Source: Limnohabitans sp. 2KL-27 (GTDB taxonomy: Bacteria; Pseudomonadota; Gammaproteobacteria; Burkholderiales; Burkholderiaceae_C). From it: a DNA stretch of 64,000 bases. Positions 59,659-64,000 of this stretch are shown piece after piece. Below the pieces are notes generated by a model that was not told the origin of the DNA, did no database searches, and saw only the letters and a list, made by a program, of their open reading frames with translations. The stretch lies in contig NZ_CXOP01000002.1 of the NCBI RefSeq assembly GCF_001269345.1, positions 1,426,853 through 1,490,852 on the forward strand, in the 5' to 3' direction. Within the stretch, counting starts at the first letter, position 1; each line of letters begins with the position of its first letter. Both the position numbers and the translations under genes were made by a program.

Positions 59659-61058
59659 TGAACGTCGAACAAATTCTCAGCCAATTCCAAGCCACAGGCG
59701 TGGAAACTTGCTTCCATGATCGCCACATCCATCCGCAAATTTATGCCGGTCTGAATGGCCAAAACTGGGGCATCAAAGACTACGAAGCGCGTGGCGGCTA
59801 CGCGGCCTTGCGCAAAATTTTGGGCAAAGACGGTGCTGAGCCCAATGCGGAGACCGGTGTTACCGGTATGACCCAAGACCAGGTGATTGCCACGGTCAAA
59901 GAGTCCGGCCTGCGTGGTCGCGGCGGCGCGGGTTTCCCTACGGGGCTGAAGTGGAGCTTCATGCCTCGCCAGTTCCCAGGCCAAAAGTATTTGGTGTGCA
60001 ACTCGGACGAAGGCGAGCCGGGCACATGCAAAGACCGCGACATCATGGAGTACAACCCCCACACCGTGATCGAAGGCATGATCATCGCGGCGTATGCCAT
60101 GGGCATCAGCGTGGGCTACAACTACATCCACGGCGAAATTTTCCACACCTACGAGCGCTTTGAAGCGGCCCTCGAAGAGGCCCGCGCCGCTGGCTATTTG
60201 GGCAACAGCATCCTGGGCAGCACCTTCAGCTTCCAGCTGCACGCCTCGCACGGTTTTGGCGCTTACATCTGCGGCGAAGAAACCGCTTTGCTTGAATCGC
60301 TCGAAGGCAAAAAAGGCCAGCCGCGCTTCAAGCCGCCGTTCCCAGCCAGCTTTGGCTTGTACGGCAAGCCCACCACCATCAACAACACCGAGACCTTCGC
60401 GGCGGTGCCCTGGATCATCCGCAACGGTGGCCAGGCTTACCTTGAATGCGGCAAGCCCAACAACGGCGGCACCAAGATCTTCTCGGTCAGCGGTGATGTG
60501 GAGCGCCCCGGCAACTACGAAGTGCCCATGGGCACCCCGTTTGCCAAGCTGCTTGAACTCGCCGGTGGCGTGCGCGGTGGCCGCAAACTCAAGGCCGTGA
60601 TTCCCGGCGGTTCGTCATCGCCCGTGATTCCTGCCGACTTGATGATGAAGCTCACCATGGACTACGACAGCATTGCCAAAGAAGGCGGCTCGATGTTGGG
60701 TTCGGGTGCGGTGATCGTCATGGACGAGACGCGTTGCATGGTCAAGGCTTTGGCGCGCTTGTCTTACTTCTACTCGCACGAATCCTGCGGCCAATGCACC
60801 CCATGCCGCGAAGGCACAGGCTGGCTCTGGCGCATGGTGGACCGCATCGAACATGGCCAAGGCCGTGCCAGCGACATCGACATGCTCGACAGCGTGGCCG
60901 GCAACATCATGGGCCGCACGATTTGCGCCTTGGGTGACGCAGCGGCCATGCCGGTGCGTGGCATGCTCAAGCATTTCCGTCACGAATTTGTACACCTCAT
61001 CGAACACAAGACCTCCCTGGTCGGTGCCGATGCAACAGCGGTGAAGACCCATGGTTGA
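59658..61058 (+). CDS. nuoF: NADH-quinone oxidoreductase subunit F
   Basis: 466 residues, the NADH-oxidising 51-kDa subunit with FMN and cluster N3. Seen: the NADH/FMN-binding [38 protein letters not shown] and the cluster ligands in [15 protein letters not shown] plus a later Cys. It overlaps nuoG by 8 bp. Confidence 0.98.
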   Translation: MNVEQILSQFQATGVETCFHDRHIHPQIYAGLNGQNWGIKDYEARGGYAALRKILGKDGAEPNAETGVTGMTQDQVIATVKESGLRGRGGAGFPTGLKWSFMPRQFPGQKYLVCNSDEGEPGTCKDRDIMEYNPHTVIEGMIIAAYAMGISVGYNYIHGEIFHTYERFEAALEEARAAGYLGNSILGSTFSFQLHASHGFGAYICGEETALLESLEGKKGQPRFKPPFPASFGLYGKPTTINNTETFAAVPWIIRNGGQAYLECGKPNNGGTKIFSVSGDVERPGNYEVPMGTPFAKLLELAGGVRGGRKLKAVIPGGSSSPVIPADLMMKLTMDYDSIAKEGGSMLGSGAVIVMDETRCMVKALARLSYFYSHESCGQCTPCREGTGWLWRMVDRIEHGQGRASDIDMLDSVAGNIMGRTICALGDAAAMPVRGMLKHFRHEFVHLIEHKTSLVGADATAVKTHG

Positions 61059-63180
61059 AATAGAACTCGACGGTCAGAAAGTGGAAGTTGCCGAAGGCAG
61101 CATGGTGATGCATGCCGCTGAAAAAGCGGGCACCTACATCCCCCATTTCTGCTACCACAAGAAACTCTCCATCGCGGCCAACTGCCGCATGTGCCTGGTG
61201 GAGGTCGAAAAGGCCCCCAAGCCCATGCCAGCCTGTGCCACGCCCGTGACGCAAGGCATGATCGTGCGCACCAAGAGCGACCGGGCGATTGCCGCCCAGA
61301 AGTCGGTCATGGAATTTTTGCTGATCAACCACCCACTCGATTGCCCCATCTGCGACCAGGGCGGTGAGTGCCAATTGCAAGACTTGGCCGTGGGGTATGG
61401 TGGCAGCACCTCCCGCTACGAAGAAGAAAAGCGCGTGGTTTTCCACAAGGAAGTCGGCCCGCTGATCTCGATGGAAGAGATGAGCCGCTGCATCCACTGC
61501 ACACGCTGCGTGCGCTTTGGCCAAGAAGTGGCCGGTGCCATGGAGCTGGGCATGTCTCACCGTGGCGAGCACGCCGAGATCGAAACCTTCTTGGGCCAGA
61601 CCATCGACTCAGAGCTCTCGGGCAACATGATCGACATCTGCCCTGTGGGTGCTTTGACCAGCAAGCCTTTCCGCTACCACGCCCGTACGTGGGAGTTGTC
61701 GCGCCGCAAGTCGGTGGCCGCGCACGATTCGTCGGGTGCCAACCTGATCGTGCAGGTCAAAAACAACCACGTCATGCGCGTCGTGCCCCTGGAAAACGAA
61801 GACGTCAACGAGTGCTGGATCGCCGACCGTGAGCGCTTCTCTTACGAAGCCCTGAACGGCCCCGACCGCCTGACACGCCCCATGCTCAAGCAGGGTGGTG
61901 AGTGGAAAGAGGTCGACTGGCAAACCGCCCTCGAATACGTGGCCAACGGCCTGCGCAATATCCAGCGCGACCATGGTGCGGGCAGCATTGGCGCATTGGT
62001 CAGCCCGCACAGCACTTTGGAAGAGTTGTACTTGGCTGGCGCCTTGATGCGTGGCCTGGGGTCAGACAACATTGACCACCGTCTGCGCAACGCCGAGTTT
62101 GCTGTAGCCGAGGGCGTGCGTACCTTGGGCACCTCCATCGCATCACTGAGCACATTGCAGCGCGTGCTGGTCGTGGGCTCCAACCTGCGCAAGGACCACC
62201 CGCTGTTTGCCCTGCGCGTGCGCCACGCCGTGCGCCATGGCGCTCAGCTGAACGTCATCACATCGCCAGCGGCTTTCAGCCACGCCGACGCTTGGGCCAT
62301 GCCCGTGGCGCAGTCGGTGCTGACCGATGCCTCGGGCTGGGCGCAAGCCTTGGCCGATGTGGCCGCTGCCATTGCTGCAGAAAAGGGTGTGAGCGCTCCC
62401 GTGTCCTTGAGCACCACAAGCGGTGCGGGCAACGTCACCGCCCAAGCACAAGCCATCGCCAAGTCCTTGATCGGCGGCGAGCGCAAAGCCGTGTTGCTGG
62501 GCAACGCCGCAGCCCACGCTTCGAATGCGTCGACCCTGTTGGCTCTGGCCAATTGGATCGCTGAGCACACCGGTGCCAGCGTCGGTTACCTGACCGAAGC
62601 GGCCAACACCGTGGGTGCGCAGTGGGTGGGTGCCCAGCCGCAAACCGGTGGCAAGCACGCCGGCCAGATGCTGGCCGGTGGCCTGAAAGCCGCGATCTTG
62701 CTGAACACCGAACCCGAGTTCGACAGCGCTGCAGGTGCTGCCGCAGCCCAGACTTTGGGCCAGGCCGACATGGTCATCACGCTCAGCCCCTTCAAAGCCA
62801 ACATGGCGTTCAGCGATGTGTTGTTGCCCATTGCCCCGTTCACCGAAACTTCGGGCAGTTTTGTCAATGCTGAAGGTCGCTTGCAAAGCTTCCATGCCGT
62901 GGTCAAGCCTTTGGCCGAAACCCGTCCCGCTTGGAAAGTGCTGCGCGTATTGGCCAATCTGCTCGACATCCCAGGCGTGGCTTTTGAAACGTCCCAAGAC
63001 GTCTTGGCCCGTGCCACAGCCAAGCCCATGACCGCGTCCAACGCCACGCGTGCCGCGATCACCTTGACCGCCACGACGACAGCTCCCGTGAGCGCTTCAA
63101 TTTACCAACTTGACGGCATCGTTCGCCGTGCGCCGTCTTTGCAGCTGACCGCAGACGCTCGCCAGGAGGTGACCCCATGA
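61051..63180 (+). CDS. nuoG: NADH-quinone oxidoreductase subunit G
   Basis: 709 residues, the 75-kDa subunit. The N-terminal 2Fe-2S ferredoxin domain ([20 protein letters not shown], later Cys in ACATP) is followed by the His/Cys 4Fe-4S motif ([18 protein letters not shown]), a further [14 protein letters not shown], and a molybdopterin-oxidoreductase-like C-terminal half. The shorter form (about 700) lacks the extra cluster of E. coli NuoG. It is coupled to nuoF and nuoH. Confidence 0.97.
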   Translation: MVEIELDGQKVEVAEGSMVMHAAEKAGTYIPHFCYHKKLSIAANCRMCLVEVEKAPKPMPACATPVTQGMIVRTKSDRAIAAQKSVMEFLLINHPLDCPICDQGGECQLQDLAVGYGGSTSRYEEEKRVVFHKEVGPLISMEEMSRCIHCTRCVRFGQEVAGAMELGMSHRGEHAEIETFLGQTIDSELSGNMIDICPVGALTSKPFRYHARTWELSRRKSVAAHDSSGANLIVQVKNNHVMRVVPLENEDVNECWIADRERFSYEALNGPDRLTRPMLKQGGEWKEVDWQTALEYVANGLRNIQRDHGAGSIGALVSPHSTLEELYLAGALMRGLGSDNIDHRLRNAEFAVAEGVRTLGTSIASLSTLQRVLVVGSNLRKDHPLFALRVRHAVRHGAQLNVITSPAAFSHADAWAMPVAQSVLTDASGWAQALADVAAAIAAEKGVSAPVSLSTTSGAGNVTAQAQAIAKSLIGGERKAVLLGNAAAHASNASTLLALANWIAEHTGASVGYLTEAANTVGAQWVGAQPQTGGKHAGQMLAGGLKAAILLNTEPEFDSAAGAAAAQTLGQADMVITLSPFKANMAFSDVLLPIAPFTETSGSFVNAEGRLQSFHAVVKPLAETRPAWKVLRVLANLLDIPGVAFETSQDVLARATAKPMTASNATRAAITLTATTTAPVSASIYQLDGIVRRAPSLQLTADARQEVTP

Positions 63181-64000
63181 TTGACGCGCTGTACAACGGC
63201 GGCCTGAATTTGGTGGCTGCCAGCTGGTGGGCCACTTTGGTTTGGCCTGTTTTGTGGATCCTGCTCAAGATTGTTGCCATCCTCGCGCCGCTGATGGGTG
63301 CGGTGGCTTACCTGACACTCTGGGAGCGCAAGCTCCTGGGCTTCATGCAAGTGCGCCATGGCCCCAACCGGGTGGGTCCCATGGGCTTGCTCCAACCCAT
63401 TGCCGACGCGCTCAAGCTCTTGACCAAGGAACTGATCAACCCGACAGCGGCCAGCTTGGGTTTGTTTCGCCTCGGCCCGATCATGGCCATCATGCCGGCC
63501 TTGGCCGCTTGGGTCGCGATTCCCTTTGGCCCCGAGCAGGCGCTGACCAACATCAATGCCGGCTTGCTGCTGGTGATGGCGATCACCTCCATCGAGGTGT
63601 ATGGCGTGATCATCGCGGGTTGGGCCTCCAACTCCAAATACGCCTTCTTGGGTGCGCTGCGTGCATCGGCCCAAATGGTCAGCTACGAAATCGCCATGGG
63701 CTTTTGCTTCCTGGTGGTCTTGATGGTCTCGGGCAGCATGAACCTGACCGAAATCGTGTTGGCGCAAGGCAAGGGCCAGATGGCCCACATGGGCCTGGGC
63801 TTCCTGTCCTGGAACTGGCTGCCGCTGCTGCCGATTTTCTTGGTCTACCTGATCTCGGGCGTGGCAGAAACCAACCGCCACCCCTTTGACGTGGTCGAAG
63901 GCGAAGCCGAAATCGTGGCCGGCCACATGGTCGAGTACTCGGGCATGGGCTTTGCCATCTTCTTCCTGGCCGAGTACGCCAGCATGTGGCTGGTGTCGAT
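63177..64000 (+). CDS. nuoH: NADH-quinone oxidoreductase subunit H (partial)
   Basis: Cut by the right edge after about 274 codons; the full protein is about 355. It is a membrane subunit lining the quinone entry of complex I. Seen: multiple transmembrane helices, [20 protein letters not shown] near residue 50, and the conserved [20 protein letters not shown] with [13 protein letters not shown]. It overlaps nuoG by 4 bp (ATGA). nuoI onward presumably lies beyond the window. Confidence 0.97.
   Translation, partial: MIDALYNGGLNLVAASWWATLVWPVLWILLKIVAILAPLMGAVAYLTLWERKLLGFMQVRHGPNRVGPMGLLQPIADALKLLTKELINPTAASLGLFRLGPIMAIMPALAAWVAIPFGPEQALTNINAGLLLVMAITSIEVYGVIIAGWASNSKYAFLGALRASAQMVSYEIAMGFCFLVVLMVSGSMNLTEIVLAQGKGQMAHMGLGFLSWNWLPLLPIFLVYLISGVAETNRHPFDVVEGEAEIVAGHMVEYSGMGFAIFFLAEYASMWLVS

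Overview
The window looks like a chromosomal segment of a betaproteobacterium of the order Burkholderiales, most probably family Comamonadaceae (a freshwater Limnohabitans/Rhodoferax-type genome). This is inferred from the high GC content, the syntenic run rpsO-pnp-quinone oxidoreductase-tpiA-secG-tRNA-Leu-nuoABCDEFGH, the recC-recB-recD order, the TAXI/TRAP and Bug-type binding proteins, and protein style. No rRNA, phage, insertion sequence, integrase or CRISPR array was seen.

Layout. 1-6.3 kb: flavoprotein (cut at the left edge), siroheme methyltransferase cobA, a signal-less ModA-like binding protein, tsaD, an orphan LivJ-type binding protein, a secreted nuclease and a PsiF peptide. 6.4-10.6 kb: MFS transporter, an uncharacterised pair (unknown protein plus transglutaminase-like protein), an MBL-fold hydrolase and a hydratase. 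10.7-15.4 kb: an SOS region with two nearly identical LexA boxes, one before umuD-cho and one directly before umuC, separated by PNPOx-like, HNH and SOUL genes. 15.5-19.1 kb: a Stealth-type sugar-phosphate transferase, a DUF2805 protein and a carnitine-dehydrogenase-like plus BKACE pair. 19.2-24.6 kb: a cupin and D-amino-acid-dehydrogenase-like pair divergent from a TAXI-TRAP transporter. 24.6-31.8 kb: Mrr-like membrane protein, cysteine-less glutaredoxin-like protein, then a minus-strand catabolic-looking cluster (FAD oxidase, ornithine-cyclodeaminase family, cyclase family, EamA exporter, SDR, flavin reductase). 31.8-40 kb: small secreted peptide, TPR plus HupE/UreJ pair, vapBC, a tandem-repeat beta-flower-like gene behind a lipoprotein hydrolase, a degenerate trypsin/PDZ protein, a Cys-rich hypothetical and a Bug protein. 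40.1-49.4 kb: recCBD. 49.5-64 kb: housekeeping run ending inside nuoH at the right edge.

How the genes work together. umuD, umuC and cho form an SOS module (translesion synthesis and UvrC-like incision), and recCBD repairs double-strand breaks. rpsO-pnp, tpiA, secG, the leucine tRNA and the complex I operon are core functions. The most unusual signals are not whole genes. Palindromic repeat elements appear to have been inserted in frame into recC and recD. A 97-bp intergenic repeat with a DnaA-box-like core is present twice. A 4x16-residue repeat ORF lies in frame directly behind the stop codon of a lipoprotein hydrolase. Several proteins keep a fold but have lost catalytic residues.
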